Shown in pieces: positions 43,942-54,106 of a stretch of DNA of 64,000 nucleotides; position 1 is the stretch's first letter, and each line of letters starts with the position of its first letter. The DNA is from Meghimatium bilineatum (taxonomy: Eukaryota > Mollusca > Gastropoda > Stylommatophora > Philomycidae). Under the pieces are notes generated by a model. That model was given only the letters and a program-made list of their open reading frames with translations, made no database searches and was not told the origin of the DNA. A program made the translations under genes and the position numbers. The stretch covers positions 26,750,015 to 26,814,014 of the forward strand of contig CM067311.1 of assembly GCA_034231615.1 (NCBI GenBank), in the 5' to 3' direction.

Positions 43942-44078
43942 ATCCGATTAAAAACATTGTACACTGGATACACAAAGCCCTAGAGAACAAACAAAAGAGA
44001 AGGTTCCGTGGTTTCACACCCTCTGAACTTACCCAGGGGCTTGCCAAGCTGGCAGTCAGTGATTCCAACAAAGCAAAG
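43942..44078 (+). CDS. ARM-TIR gene, exon d (ARM repeat)
   Basis: After a strong acceptor, atttttttcag, two bases complete aspartate. The exon then reads PIKNIVHWIHKALENKQKR, RFRGFTPSELTQGLAKLAVS and DSNKAK. The donor is gtcata at 44079, a weaker site than the others. The block GFTPSEL-x-x-GL-x-KLAV is a family hallmark. It leaves in phase 0, matching exon e, which begins IVEEGAL. Confidence 0.9.
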
Positions 44079-44084
44079 GTCATA

Positions 44085-44680
44085 TATGCATTGACGTTGA
44101 TAATCAATTCTTTAAAAACAATATATCATTTGGGGAATGTATTAAATACTATAGTATATCTGTTAACCTGGTGAAATGAAAACTCATACAACATGCCCAA
44201 ATAAGTCAGTTAAAAAAACTCTTACAGAGCATTATTTATTTATAAAGTACAATATTTCAATACAGGAATCACAAATCAGTGCTAAAATAATGTATGTTAA
44301 ATTCTTATAGTAATTGTTTGTCTTATTTGTTCAATAACATCATATTGAAACCACTTCTTTACTATCTTTATTACAAACTTGACCAAAATGTATGTAAATC
44401 CTGCCTTCTAATAGACTTACAGAATATATGCCAGAAAACATTGTCATGAATGATTTGTCTTGATATTTCTTTTTAATGTAATCAGTAATGTAAGGGTTAC
44501 ATCGCCAAATATGGCAGACAAGGGAAAAACCTTACAGGTATGGGCAAGTATGCTATAGGGTTGATTAGTTTTAAGATAAAATAAATGTAATTATGTAGCG
44601 AATTATTTTTACACAAATAAAACCTTAATAAGTACAATATGCCTAACAGTGTGCACACTTGCAGCTCTTACAGTTCTCAT
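44085..44680. other. No gene recognised
   Basis: AT-rich intron. No supported element. Confidence 0.5.
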
Positions 44681-44684
44681 AATA

Positions 44685-45240
44685 CAGATGGGTCAGTTGA
44701 GAGACACATCAGGAGTGCCTGGGCCTTCACGGCTCAAAGGTGAGGGAAGACCACCAGAGAGGAATGTGGTGAATTCGCTCAGACAACAAGCAGCACGACA
44801 ATGGAAATTTTGGCAGTAACCAAAGCTTTTAAACGGGTGTGCTCGTAGACTGTGACACATGCTTGTATACTCAGTGATTTGATGAGCATAATTGGCAAAG
44901 TACAGGCAAAGTACATTCAGGAACAGTGGCTGGATGAAGTGAAGAATTCTTGTGTGCGTAAAGTGACTTTTATTTTTGTGCTGGGACATGTAGGAGTCCG
45001 GGGTAATGAGAGAGCAGATAATTTGGCTGCGCATGTGGCTAATACGGCTGTTGGCGGAGTGATGGATCAGGCAGACATTTTTAACACCTTACGGGAAAAA
45101 CCACAAACAAATGACTGTATAAGTGATGATGACTCTGGTTCCATGACTAGAATAAGCGAGTTTGATTTGAAATGTGGTGTCGCTAGAAAGGAGTGGTTTC
45201 ATGGGCAAGAAAGAATCAAACATACAACCACATATGATTA
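44685..45240 (+). pseudogene. LINE B family RNase H fragment
   Basis: The plus strand reads RSAWAFTAQ, SSTTMEILAVTKAF, ILSDLMSIIGKVQ and, from 44852, EQWLDEVKNSCVRKVTFIF, GVRGNERADNLAAHVAN and DQADIFNTLRE. Catalytic aspartates and glutamate are visible but there are stops and frameshifts. It ends KERIKHTT without the 3' tail. Confidence 0.85.
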
Positions 45241-45244
45241 TGTC

Positions 45245-45700
45245 CATAACCCCAATAAAATTTTGATTTGAGTTATGACATGTCAACTGAGTGTCCCACC
45301 TACAGAAAGTGTATGTTGATGTAAATTCCCATCAAGGTGCACATGCTACTGTCAGCTCAAATAGTAGGTTTCTTGCATATGGTCTCTACTGCATACAAAT
45401 GTCCATAGTAACACTATCTTGAGGTACCAACTTTTCACTCTGTCTGCTGTTATCTATTCATATCACAATTTTGTAAATGTTTAAACTGAAATATATATTG
45501 TGTTGTTAAGTTCTTAAAAACATTATCTTGTCTGGCTACTTTGTTTTTTCATCGGGATTTATGATAGTTTCTAACAATGGGAATTGGGAAAAAGGTTCAC
45601 AAGTTATTTGGGGCAAGGGTCGTATTCAAAAATGTATGAAAAAAATGCAGATGCTATGAGACCGATATATATGATTGTAACAATCATCTAACCATCCAAA
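45245..45700. other. No gene recognised
   Basis: Intron sequence without a supported feature. Confidence 0.5.
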
Positions 45701-45704
45701 GATA

Positions 45705-46045
45705 TCAGGTGCCATGCCGGCTGGCGTAAGTGATCATGGCTCTCCACAGCTCTCTGTCCACAGTATTATGTATCAAGCTCACTATTGTTTCTCTGACATG
45801 CCAGGTTGTCAAACTGTCTAATATTTTCTCACATTGTCGCCTTCTGTCTCTGTTGCCTTCAATCTTGCCTGTTGTGACTATGTTCTCCAAACCTCCCTGT
45901 CTCATGAAGTGACCAAAAAATGAAGATTGTCTCTTTCTTATATTATTGATTAAGGTCTGTTTCGCATTTGACTCTTTCAACACCTCTACATTAGTTTTTC
46001 CGGCAGTCCATGATATTCTCAACATTCTTGAGTCGCCATGACTTT
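45705..46045 (-). pseudogene. RTE-like LINE C-terminal fragment
   Basis: Frame 46025-45705 reads LRISWTAGKTNVEVLKE, NIRKRQSSFFGHFMRQGG, GNRDRRRQCEKILDSLTTW and ELWRAMITYASRHGT. This is the end of an RTE-like ORF after the thumb. The family differs from the AFEMWVYRRIGR group in its final residues. Nearly intact but short. Confidence 0.8.
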
Positions 46046-46049
46046 CTTC

Positions 46050-46455
46050 TTGGGAGAGTAGTCTGGTAGTTTCCCATTGCTTTCCACATCCATATGGGGG
46101 ATATCAATTTATATCCACTGCCTTGGCAATATTTTATGTCAGGACAAATAGGTGCCCCGCCCTGCCTAGTTTCAGAGCTACCACACCAAAGATATAGTCA
46201 TCTTTAAAATGAAACTTATCAACTTTTTATTCTGTTTTTATTTTCAAATTAAAGTTGCAAAACTATACATATCTATTCTTAGCACACATTTACACACTGC
46301 CGATTTGCTAGACCTGTTGCAGTGGCGATCTCCCTCAATTTTATAATGGTTTGTATCACCTTTTTTGCTATAAAATGGGGCAAAGATCTACACTTACTTA
46401 AGTTCATAACCTTTCATTTTATTGTCTACACGTGGGTGCAAAGGGTCTCACATTG
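46050..46455. other. No gene recognised
   Basis: Intron sequence without a supported feature. Confidence 0.5.
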
Positions 46456-47300
46456 CTCTCATGCAGACCCAGTGTTAGCAGATAACCAAGATCCTAAAAC
46501 TACCTCCTTGTAGTGCACCATGGAAACAGAAATACAGCAATTCTTGCTGTATTTTTGGCTAACACTTTTAGACTCATGTCCAAGGATGTGGATGCTGTAG
46601 ATGAAATGAGAACAGTCAGCAGAAAAACAGGAGATATCTCTGAAAACTCTACACCATTACATCCAACATCACTGTTGGCACACTGTAATGAAAGGCATTT
46701 GTGCATTCCATCTCAGCAGGCTTAAACAAAAGCAGAAACATTGGAGGTGCGGTCAATGTCCCTAACATATGGTGATCTTACGAGTACACACCGAATCAGG
46801 AAAAGGTAATACATGCTAGAGAGCAGTGTAGTGTGTGAATCAATTCAGTGGCAATGAAGCTACAATAGTCCAGCATGAGACCGACTGGCAGAAGTGCTGT
46901 TCATGCTCAAGAACACACAGAAGCCCACATGTCCCATGCCAATTGATCCTATTTCAAAGAAGGAGTCGTGCCTCAAGTATTGGATACACCAGCTTGAACA
47001 TGCACTCCTGGGTATAAAAAAAAAGCTTTGAATACAGCTCCCACTGCACACAGGACAAGTATGGAACAAATGTCGGAGAGTGCATTGTTCAATCGTCTGA
47101 CTAAATCAGTGTTGAGACTCAAACTCTGGACACTTTTGGCAACCTAGAGGTGGGGCGCAAGTCTCTAACGACGCTGCAGACTAAGCCCAACTCGACTGTC
47201 AACTAAGCCCAACTCGACTGTCGGCTGTTGCCCAACACTACTCATACAGAGAGAATTGGGTTCAGTACCCAAGAGCCCACTGTGAAGCTCCTTGTCCGAG
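46456..47300. repeat. Dispersed repeat, copy 2
   Basis: Corresponds piecewise to 30620-31330: gcagacccag-gttagcag, agataaccaagatcc, ggaaacagaaatacagca, aacattggagg-gcgg and ttgggttcagtacc. The two copies differ by many indels. The 46999-47050 portion (ctcctgggtat, cccactgcacacagga) is shared with 47757-47810 and 61148-61200. Small open frames inside show no domain. Confidence 0.6.
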
Positions 47301-47560
47301 ATTCTTATTTTACCTATATCTTGAGGTAATATACACAATGGTGAAGAATCAAAATACACAGACTGTGCCTGGTGATGGATTCGAAGGCCATCTCAAGCGA
47401 GTGAGGTGAGTGCATGAGAAATGCACAGGTCAAATCCCAGACCCCCGACGTGTTTGATTGACAAAGCAGCACCTTGTCTACGAAGGTGTATCAACCCTGA
47501 TTCTAATTCGACCATCGCCGTTAGTTAGCCAACATGTCGCATGCGGAAGAAATTAGGTCT
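47301..47560. other. No gene recognised
   Basis: Probably an extension of the flanking repeat, with no partner seen in the window. Confidence 0.4.
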
Positions 47561-47840
47561 GGGACCTAGGGACACAAATGGTGGTAATGAAATGGTCTTC
47601 CTATATGAGGAACAGCTCGCTGGCTGTGAAGTGCCTCGTCGAAGAAAAGACAAGCAATGGGTGACCCAGGCAAACTATCAGCTCGTCTCATGACATATAC
47701 CCCCCTCCGAGTAGAAGGTTATTTAAATAGGCATTGCACTAAGCTGAAAACTGAAGCCTCCTGGGTATGCAAAGAAAGCTCAGAGAAACCTCCCCACTGC
47801 ACATAGGAAGTAAGAGTTAATTGCTCACAATTCCTGGGGT
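47561..47840. repeat. LINE 5'-region-like repeat
   Basis: agcctcctgggtatgcaaag, aaagctcagagaaacc, tccccactgcacataggaag and aattcctgggg recur at 61148-61240 and partly at 46999-47050. Three scattered copies with shared order suggest the leader of a LINE family, but no ORF follows here. Confidence 0.5.
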
Positions 47841-48098
47841 TTGAGAAGAATAACATATGCGTACGATGTATGTTTTCAATACCCCCACTAATTTAAGATG
47901 GAATAGATAAGCTATATACTGATGATCATAGTTTGTTGTACTGTAGTTAGGTCTAGGTGTCAAAATACACTAAAGTATAAAAGGTGTGGATTTTCCCCCA
48001 CTTAGTCTAAGGTCTTATGTTACTACCCTTCCACATGTCTGCCACACCTAATTGCTGCAACAATGTCCATTCTCATATGGCTTTCTTGAACTTGACAG

Positions 48099-48354
48099 AT
48101 TGTTGAAGAGGGTGCACTTGCAGATTTCCTTCTTATGCTTCAACACACGGATGTCAAAGAGCAAGCAAACAGTGCAGAATGTCTACGGACTCTTTCCTTT
48201 GACAAGAATGTCAGACAATTGATCATTGATTTTCCTGAACTAGTAGCTACACTAGAGAACTTGAAGGACAGTGAGAACCTTCTGGTGCAGAAGAATGTTC
48301 GGGGAGCACTCTGGTTATTGAAGGGAGAAAATGACCCATCAGCAAGCACCACAC
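48099..48354 (+). CDS. ARM-TIR gene, exon e (last ARM repeats)
   Basis: After acceptor ttgaacttgacag the exon reads IVEEGALADFLLMLQHTDV, KEQANSAECLRTLSFDKNV, RQLIIDFPELVATLENLKD and QKNVRGALWLLKGENDPSA. The donor is gtaagt at 48355. Phase 0 in and one base, C, out, which completes arginine with exon f. The motifs A-x-C-x-x-T-L-S-F-D-K-x-V-R and GALW-x-L-KGEN are conserved in the family, just before the linker to the TIR domain. Frame intact. Confidence 0.93.
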
Positions 48355-48643
48355 GTAAGTAATTGTCATGTTTATTTTATTGTATACAAATTACATTAGA
48401 TGACATACTCTCCTTACCAGGGGAGAAGCCTATGAGATATGAATCATGTGCAGTAAATTAAGAATGTTATCAGAAATATATTTGTTCATATTTTAAACAA
48501 TAAAAGTTGGCCTACATTCTGTTTTTATTATTTTGTAAGCAGTATTACAACTAGTAACATGTTGAACCATAAGAATTATGTCAGATTTTTCCAGAAAACC
48601 TGTACAAGGAGTAAGACTACCATTTTTGTATGTATTCTGATAA

Positions 48644-48662
48644 ATATATATATATATATATA
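48644..48662. repeat. (TA)n microsatellite
   Basis: A run of ta dinucleotides. The mariner inserted at a TA about 20 bp to the right, in the same TA-rich tract. Confidence 0.9.
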
Positions 48663-48684
48663 CACCAGCATATATATGTATGTA

Positions 48685-50032
48685 CGAGGCGTGTTCAAAT
48701 GAAAACGGGACTTGTGAATTTATTTAAAAAGTATCATACGCAATTTAATATTTTCAACGGAATTGAACAAAGCAACCACTTGTGAATAAGAATGCACCTG
48801 GGTTCATCAGAAAAAATCTCCGTATGCATTTAGGCAAGCATCCCACTGTTTAGGTAGACGTCGAATGCCGTCCGAGAAAAAGTTGCGTGGCTGTTCTCTG
48901 AACCATGTGGTCACCGCTGTCTTCACGTCTGCATCGCTGTTGAATCGCTGTTCCTTTAGTGCTTTCTTCAACGGTCCGAACAAATGGAAATCACACGGGG
49001 ATAAATCGGGACTATAGGCTGGGTGATGAAGAACTTCCCAATTCTTCTTTGCCAATGTTTCCTGCACAATTTTTGCGACGTGCGGACGAGCGTTGTCGTG
49101 GAGAAGAATCACACCTTGATAAAGTCTGCCTGGTCGCTTAGCCTTGATGGCCTTATGCAGCTTGTCTAAAGTGTCTTTATAATGGGCGGCATTGATGTTG
49201 ACACCAGGTTCCTTAAAATCAGTCAACAAAAGCCCTTCATGGTCAAAAAATGCAGTCACCATAACCTTCCCAGCAGAAACCTGTGTCTTGAATTTTTTGG
49301 GTTTTGGTGAACCTGGATGTTTCCATTGCATGCTGTCAATTTTGCTGCTCGGTTCATAGTGGTGGCACCACGATTCATCACCTGCCACAATGCTCAACAG
49401 AAATGCATCACCCTCTGCCCTGTAACGCATCAGGTGGTTCAAACTCCACCCCATCCGTTCTTCCTTATGGTGGTCTGTCAACATCCGTGGGACCCACTGT
49501 GAACACACCTTCCGATAGTTCAATTTCTTCCGAACAACCATGTGGGCTGTCCCAATTGACATATGGAATTCTTCTGCAAGCGAACGAATGCTCCGACGAC
49601 GGTCAGTCAGTACTGCTTTATCAAGCACGGCTATGGCTTCTTCTGTTGCAACAATATGCGCCTGACCTGGCCGTGCAAGATCTGCCGTTAACTCACGTCC
49701 GTCTTTAAACATACGCACCCACTCCATCACTCTGGTCCTCGACAAACATTTGTCACCATATGCTGCCTTCATTCTCCGATGAATGTCTACTGCTTGACAT
49801 CCTTCAAATGAAAGAAACTGGATCACAGCACGCTGATTCACTTTGGACGGGTTCGGAATCACACCCGCCATATTGTTAACAGTCTTCTGCAGCACATATG
49901 CATGCTGGGAAGATGAACACGTGACCGTATGTAAATTATTGGATACTCATTACTAGTGCAAAATGTCATCAATATCAGTGCGCTCTATCACGCGTGGTGT
50001 AACAAGTCCCGTTTTCATTTGAACACGCCTCG
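48685..50032 (-). mobile_element. Mariner transposon with intact inverted repeats
   Basis: The 1348-bp element starts cgaggcgtgttcaaatgaaa and ends with its exact inverse, giving inverted repeats of about 31 bp (48685-48715 and 50002-50032). It is flanked by TA on both sides (48683-48684 and 50033-50034), the usual mariner target duplication. It encodes one complete transposase on the minus strand. It lies in an intron of the ARM-TIR gene, opposite to that gene. Confidence 0.97.
48807..49895 (-). CDS. Mariner transposase, full length
   Basis: The 362-residue protein has two helix-turn-helix motifs in the first ~130 residues (one around VIQFLSFEGCQAVDIHRRM, one around SIRSLAEEFHMSIGTAHMVV), then WVPRMLT, the family's WVPxEL-like motif. 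The catalytic triad is D173 in VAGDESW, D267 in LLHDNARPH and D302 in [13 protein letters not shown], with 34 residues between the last two (D,D34D). The usual length is ~345-350. The first ATG is taken because nothing upstream in the element fits; a second, at residue 9, is an alternative. No stop or frameshift occurs, so the protein could be active, though activity is not shown. It would bind the inverted repeats and cut-and-paste the element in the nucleus. Confidence 0.96.
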   Translation of the reverse strand: MLQKTVNNMAGVIPNPSKVNQRAVIQFLSFEGCQAVDIHRRMKAAYGDKCLSRTRVMEWVRMFKDGRELTADLARPGQAHIVATEEAIAVLDKAVLTDRRRSIRSLAEEFHMSIGTAHMVVRKKLNYRKVCSQWVPRMLTDHHKEERMGWSLNHLMRYRAEGDAFLLSIVAGDESWCHHYEPSSKIDSMQWKHPGSPKPKKFKTQVSAGKVMVTAFFDHEGLLLTDFKEPGVNINAAHYKDTLDKLHKAIKAKRPGRLYQGVILLHDNARPHVAKIVQETLAKKNWEVLHHPAYSPDLSPCDFHLFGPLKKALKEQRFNSDADVKTAVTTWFREQPRNFFSDGIRRLPKQWDACLNAYGDFF

Positions 50033-50034
50033 TA

Positions 50035-50190
50035 TGTATATGTATAAATTAATATATATGTATATATATATCTCCATATATATACACAATTAAACACACA
50101 CATATATATATGTACATACACACAAATGCAGAACATACATATATACACAAGCACGCACACACCCTAATATATATATATATATATCTGTGT
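50035..50190. repeat. TA/CA-rich simple repeat
   Basis: Alternating ta, ca and tg dinucleotides with interruptions. The small minus-strand frame 50160-49975 (YIYICVY-type residues) is an artefact of this composition. Confidence 0.9.
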
Positions 50191-50439
50191 GTGTGCGCAC
50201 ATGCGTGTCATGTTTGCTTAACCATTTCAACATTTTATAAAATTGGCTACCAGCTCAGTTCTAAATACAAAATGGCTACCGTACATTTGATAGAGATGTA
50301 GTAAGTCTGTAGTAAGATGTAGTGCAGTTGTGAAGACTGCTGCCAGATGCAAAGATGTGTGTGCCACCCACCGAGAGTCCCCACCATGTGCACATCAACC
50401 ACTGACAGCCTGACCCATGTGCACATAACTCATATCTTA

Positions 50440-51180
50440 TAGCTGGGTCAGAACAAGAATTGCAAGAGTTAACAGCAAAGTTGGAAAAAGTTACCAGAAA
50501 GTACAGAATGGAAATCAACACAGAAAAGAGCAAGGTTTTTGTTAACAGCAGAGACACAGAAGAACAGACCAACATCATGATAAATGGATATAAACTGAAT
50601 TCATTAAAATATCTCGAATCTAGCATATGCTGTAATGGAAACTGCAAAGCAGAATTAAAGATAAGGCTGGAGATGACATTAGCTTCTATGTCAAGGCTAA
50701 ACTTAATTCAGAAAAGCAACATCAGTGTTAGAGTGAAAATTAAGTTTATAACTAACTAGTGCTTTCTATTGTGCTGTGTGGTTGTGAGAGTTTGACACTC
50801 ATGCGGACACGGAGAGACGTCTACAGGCCTTTGAAAACAAATATTACAGATAAGTTATACGAATTTCCAATAGAGAGCATAAGACTAATGTGTACATAAG
50901 AAATCAATAGAAATGTATAAAGAACCACAAGAACCATTATTTACAAAAGTGAAATGACAAAAACTTGCATGGTTTGGACATGTATACCGACATGATTCCT
51001 TGTCAAAAACATTACCTCAGGGAACCGACGAAGGTGGAAGGAGCAAAGGAGGTTAAATAAAAACATGGACAGACAACATCAAGGACTGGACAAGACACAA
51101 TTTTTCCTCACTCATATGCATTGTTGAAGATAGAAATCGCTGGAGGTCTCTGTGCTAAAGCATCCTATGTGGTATGCTAC
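50440..51180 (+). pseudogene. RTE-like LINE RT thumb to 3' end
   Basis: The frame 50460-50759 reads ELTAKLEKVTRKYRMEIN, EKSKVFVNSRD, NSLKYLESSICCNGNCKAEL and LASMSRLNLI. After a frameshift VLSIVLCGCESLTL and FENKYYR-like residues follow. This is the RT region right after the catalytic YADD of RTE-like elements (usual E-K-T-x-x-x-F-G-M-E-I-x-x-x-K-S-K). It ends near cctatgtggtatgctac at 51170. The copy 52980-53460 belongs to the same family. Confidence 0.8.
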
Positions 51181-51242
51181 AACCCTGACTAGTTATGGAC
51201 TTGGAGACAGATAGCAGTGATTTTATTTGATAGACATTTACT

Positions 51243-51560
51243 ACATAAGTTCGCAAGTGTTCTGTGTGATAAATTTTAGCTTCATAAGTTCGCAAGTGTT
51301 CTGTGTGATAAATTTTAGCTTCATAAGTTCGCAAGTGTTCTGTGTGATAAATTTTAGCTTCATAAGTTCGCAAGTGTTCTGTGTGATAAATTTTAGCTTC
51401 ATAAGTTCACAAGTGTTCTGTGTGATCAATTTTAGCTTCATAAGTTCACAAGTGTTCTGTGTGATCAATTTTAGCTTCATAAGTTCACAAGTGTTCTGTG
51501 TGATCAATTTTAGCTTCATAAGTTCACAAGTGTTCTGTGTGATAAATTTTAGCTTCATAA
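51243..51560. repeat. 39-bp minisatellite, about eight copies
   Basis: The unit is cataagttcgcaagtgttct followed by gtgtgataaattttagctt. Four copies have ttcgc and gataaat, the next three have ttcac and gatcaat, and the last has ttcac with gataaat. Because 39 is a multiple of three, frames stay open on both strands (51227-51586 plus, 51558-51241 minus); these are not genes. Confidence 0.95.
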
Positions 51561-51633
51561 ATTTGTATATGTTTTCTGTTTTGTGATAGACATCTACTCA
51601 ATCATACAATGGTGATTGCATATGCATTTGCAG

Positions 51634-51728
51634 GTCAACACAGCGCACAAACTTCAAAGAATCATATTTTCATCAGCTATTCTTGGACTGAAAAAGAGCT
51701 TGTAAAGAAATTATATAACAGTCTAGCA
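51634..51728 (+). CDS. ARM-TIR gene, exon f (TIR domain start)
   Basis: After acceptor tatgcatttgcag the exon supplies two bases that complete arginine, then reads QHSAQTSKNHIFISYSWTE and KELVKKLYNSLA. The donor is gtaagt at 51729. HIFISYSW is the first beta strand and box 1 of a TIR domain; ELVKKLYNSLA is the first helix. It leaves in phase 0, and the next exon begins AEGYKLWVD, the second TIR strand. The intron after it is 11.6 kb, the longest found here. Confidence 0.93.
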
Positions 51729-51809
51729 GTAAGTATGATCTGCTATTGTTACATTGGCACTGACTTGATGTGCACATCTCATTCTATCAATTAGACGTTA
51801 ATCTCATTT

Positions 51810-52285
51810 GTGACTTGCAAAGTATCATCAAGTGCAGGCGGTGTACGTTTGAGAACAGTGGCTGGGTACGGTGAGGACTTCCTGTGTGCAGAAAGTGACT
51901 TTTATTTTTGTGCCGAGACATGCGGAGTCCTGGGTAATGAGAGAGCAGATAGTTTGGCCACATACGCAGCTACAACGGCTGTTGGCGGAGCGATGCATTG
52001 GGCAGAAATTTTGAACGTCCTACGGGAAAGCGCACAAACAAATGACTTTATAAGTAATGATGACTCTTGTTCTGTGACTAGAATAAGGGAGCTTGGATTG
52101 AAATGTGGTGTCATTAGAAAGGAGCGGTTTCGTAGGCGAGGAAGAATCATGGTTAATCAATGGTCTACTGGGACCTTCAGTCAACGTGTAATGGTGGATA
52201 CACTCAAGGAGAGATCTGAGCACCTATGGACGTGTCCGGAGTGCAGTGATGATGATCCATTGGATAACAAAGTATCATCACAAAT
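51810..52285 (+). pseudogene. LINE B family RNase H tail with 3' end
   Basis: Frame 51810-52301 reads RADSLATYAATTAVGGAMH, WAEILNVLRESAQTND, RIRELGLKCGVIRKERF and MVDTLKERSEHLWTCPECSD. This is the LINE B C-terminus from the last acidic motif on. It is nearly open. The tail gatgatccattggataac differs from LINE B beyond this point. Lies 80 bp after the donor of exon f. Confidence 0.85.
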
Positions 52286-52539
52286 CTCTGGTCGCTATTA
52301 AAACTTGTATTCAGCAACTTTTATCATTACCAGCATGGCAGCATGCATTTTAACAAATATTGCCACAATTATAAGACACATTTATACAACTTTATAGACA
52401 ACTCTGTGGGCAATGTCTTTATTCATATAAGACTTGATGGCTCCGTGTTTTTAACCAATCCCATCTTGAAGTGAAAACAGACAGCTGAGATTATTCTCAG
52501 GCAGCTGATAAAGCAGCCCTAATATCCTATACTGCAAGA

Positions 52540-52925
52540 CCTGATTTACAACTTGGCAAGGGCCTGTGATTTGTTCTCACTATCAATAAACAACAATAAA
52601 ACTTATCCAAAATACTGATACAGTAGTAAACATCACACTAAATAACCTGCAACTTTAGTCAGTATATAGCTTCAACTTACCTGGGTTCCAGAGTAACTAC
52701 AGATCTCTCTCTTGATGAAGAAATAAGTATTCAAACAGCAAACATTGCCATCAATTTTGGTAAATTCTAAGACAGAGTCTGGAATAGTACAAAGTTGTGA
52801 AAATGGAAACAAAGATATCGATCTAATAGGCATATATATACCCAGTGTTCTCCTTTATAGGTCTGCAACATGGACACCATACTCACAACATGAAAAGATA
52901 TTGAATATCTTCTATTTTTAAAAAA
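52540..52925 (+). pseudogene. LINE RT thumb fragment
   Basis: The plus strand reads FNYLGSRVTTDLSLDEEI, IQTANIAINFGK and, after a shift, SATWTPYSQHEKILN. This resembles the thumb of LINEs with the C-terminal C2H2 finger (compare the SETWTVYRRHVKKLN segment at 368-859). Several frameshifts are present. Confidence 0.75.
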
Positions 52926-52979
52926 AAATTGAATATCTAGTGGCAGGATAAGACTTCCAACAATATTTTCCAAACTCAG

Positions 52980-53460
52980 TTACAGACGACTCATGTGCTT
53001 TGGGTATATCCCAAGAAGGAACAACAGCCATATCCCAAACACTGTATGGGGAACTCAGAAAAAACAGGATCACCACCTGTGTTAAGATCAACTTATATAA
53101 ATCTTGGGTTTTGTCAATATTTCTATATGGTTGTAAGACCTGGACTTTAAAAGTAGATTTAGAGAGAAGAATGCAGGAATTTGAAAACAAATGCTATAGA
53201 ATTGTTTTGGTTATCTGTTATCCAGAACACAAGACCAATGTTTTTTGTGCATGATATAATTAATTCATTAGCTGGGCAACAAGAACCACTGTTGGCAATC
53301 GTGAAACTTTGTAAATGCCAATGGTACGGGCACCTGATGAGACATTCCTTGATGATAACAGATGTTCTTGAAGGTATGGTAGAGGAAGTAAGATGATGAG
53401 GTGGCCAGAAGAAGACATGGCTGGATAATATTAATATCATATAATAATATCATACTCCAA
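52980..53460 (+). pseudogene. RTE-like LINE RT C-terminal fragment
   Basis: Frame 53000-53254 includes NLYKSWVLSIFLYGCKTWTL and RRMQEFENKCYRIVLVI. The rest, to 53460, reads KLCKCQWYGHLMRH and a basic tail GGQKKTWLDN. Same family as 50440-51180. It is truncated at the 5' side. Confidence 0.8.
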
Positions 53461-54089
53461 TGACATTCATGTTTTTTTTCGGTATTTATATCAACATAAG
53501 AATGTTTCCAATCGAAAGTGTAATATGTCCACATTACTTCTTGCAATATTTTTATGTGTACTGATATCAATTTTGTTACGTTATTGATAAGTTTTGATAA
53601 TGGGGGTCTGTGACGTCATTTTTCCTTATATGTTTCATATATATTTTCCAATTTACTTGTTTTCGTAAAATAATAACTATTTTATTTACTTTGGTCTCAT
53701 TTATTATGAAATCCAATCTGGCAAATGCTTCTAGCATCGTATTTGCTAATTTATGCCATTTTGTAAGAAAAATTAGCCATATTTTCATGTAAAGTTAAGT
53801 CTACTGTTTTTGATAGATGTCAAAATTCTTTCTAAATAATAAATTTTTGACGCACTATGCATATATATTATACATTATTGTGTTCGTAATTGGATTATCT
53901 ACAGAAATGATACAGTTTGAGTGGAATTTATTGATTAAAAAATGCGGTACGGTCAAATATCATATCTTAAAATAATATTTATTTGCCATTTACATATTTT
54001 CTTTTGTCTAAAATAATTTTTAAATATTAACAAAAAAATATTTTCAAAATGTTCTTGTGATAATTACATTCTCTGTCCATTTCTGTTTC
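53461..54089. other. No gene recognised
   Basis: Very AT-rich intron sequence, with no repeat partner or frame that I can support. Confidence 0.5.
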
Positions 54090-54106
54090 GAAATATATAT
54101 AGTTAG

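Noticed and set aside
49304..49708. A 134-codon plus-strand frame
   Set aside because: It is the shadow of the mariner transposase on the other strand.
49975..50160. A 61-codon minus-strand frame rich in Y, I, C and V
   Set aside because: It is a product of the TA/CA simple repeat next to the mariner.
51227..51586. Open frames on both strands of 105-119 codons
   Set aside because: The 39-bp unit is a multiple of three without stops, so frames are open by chance.
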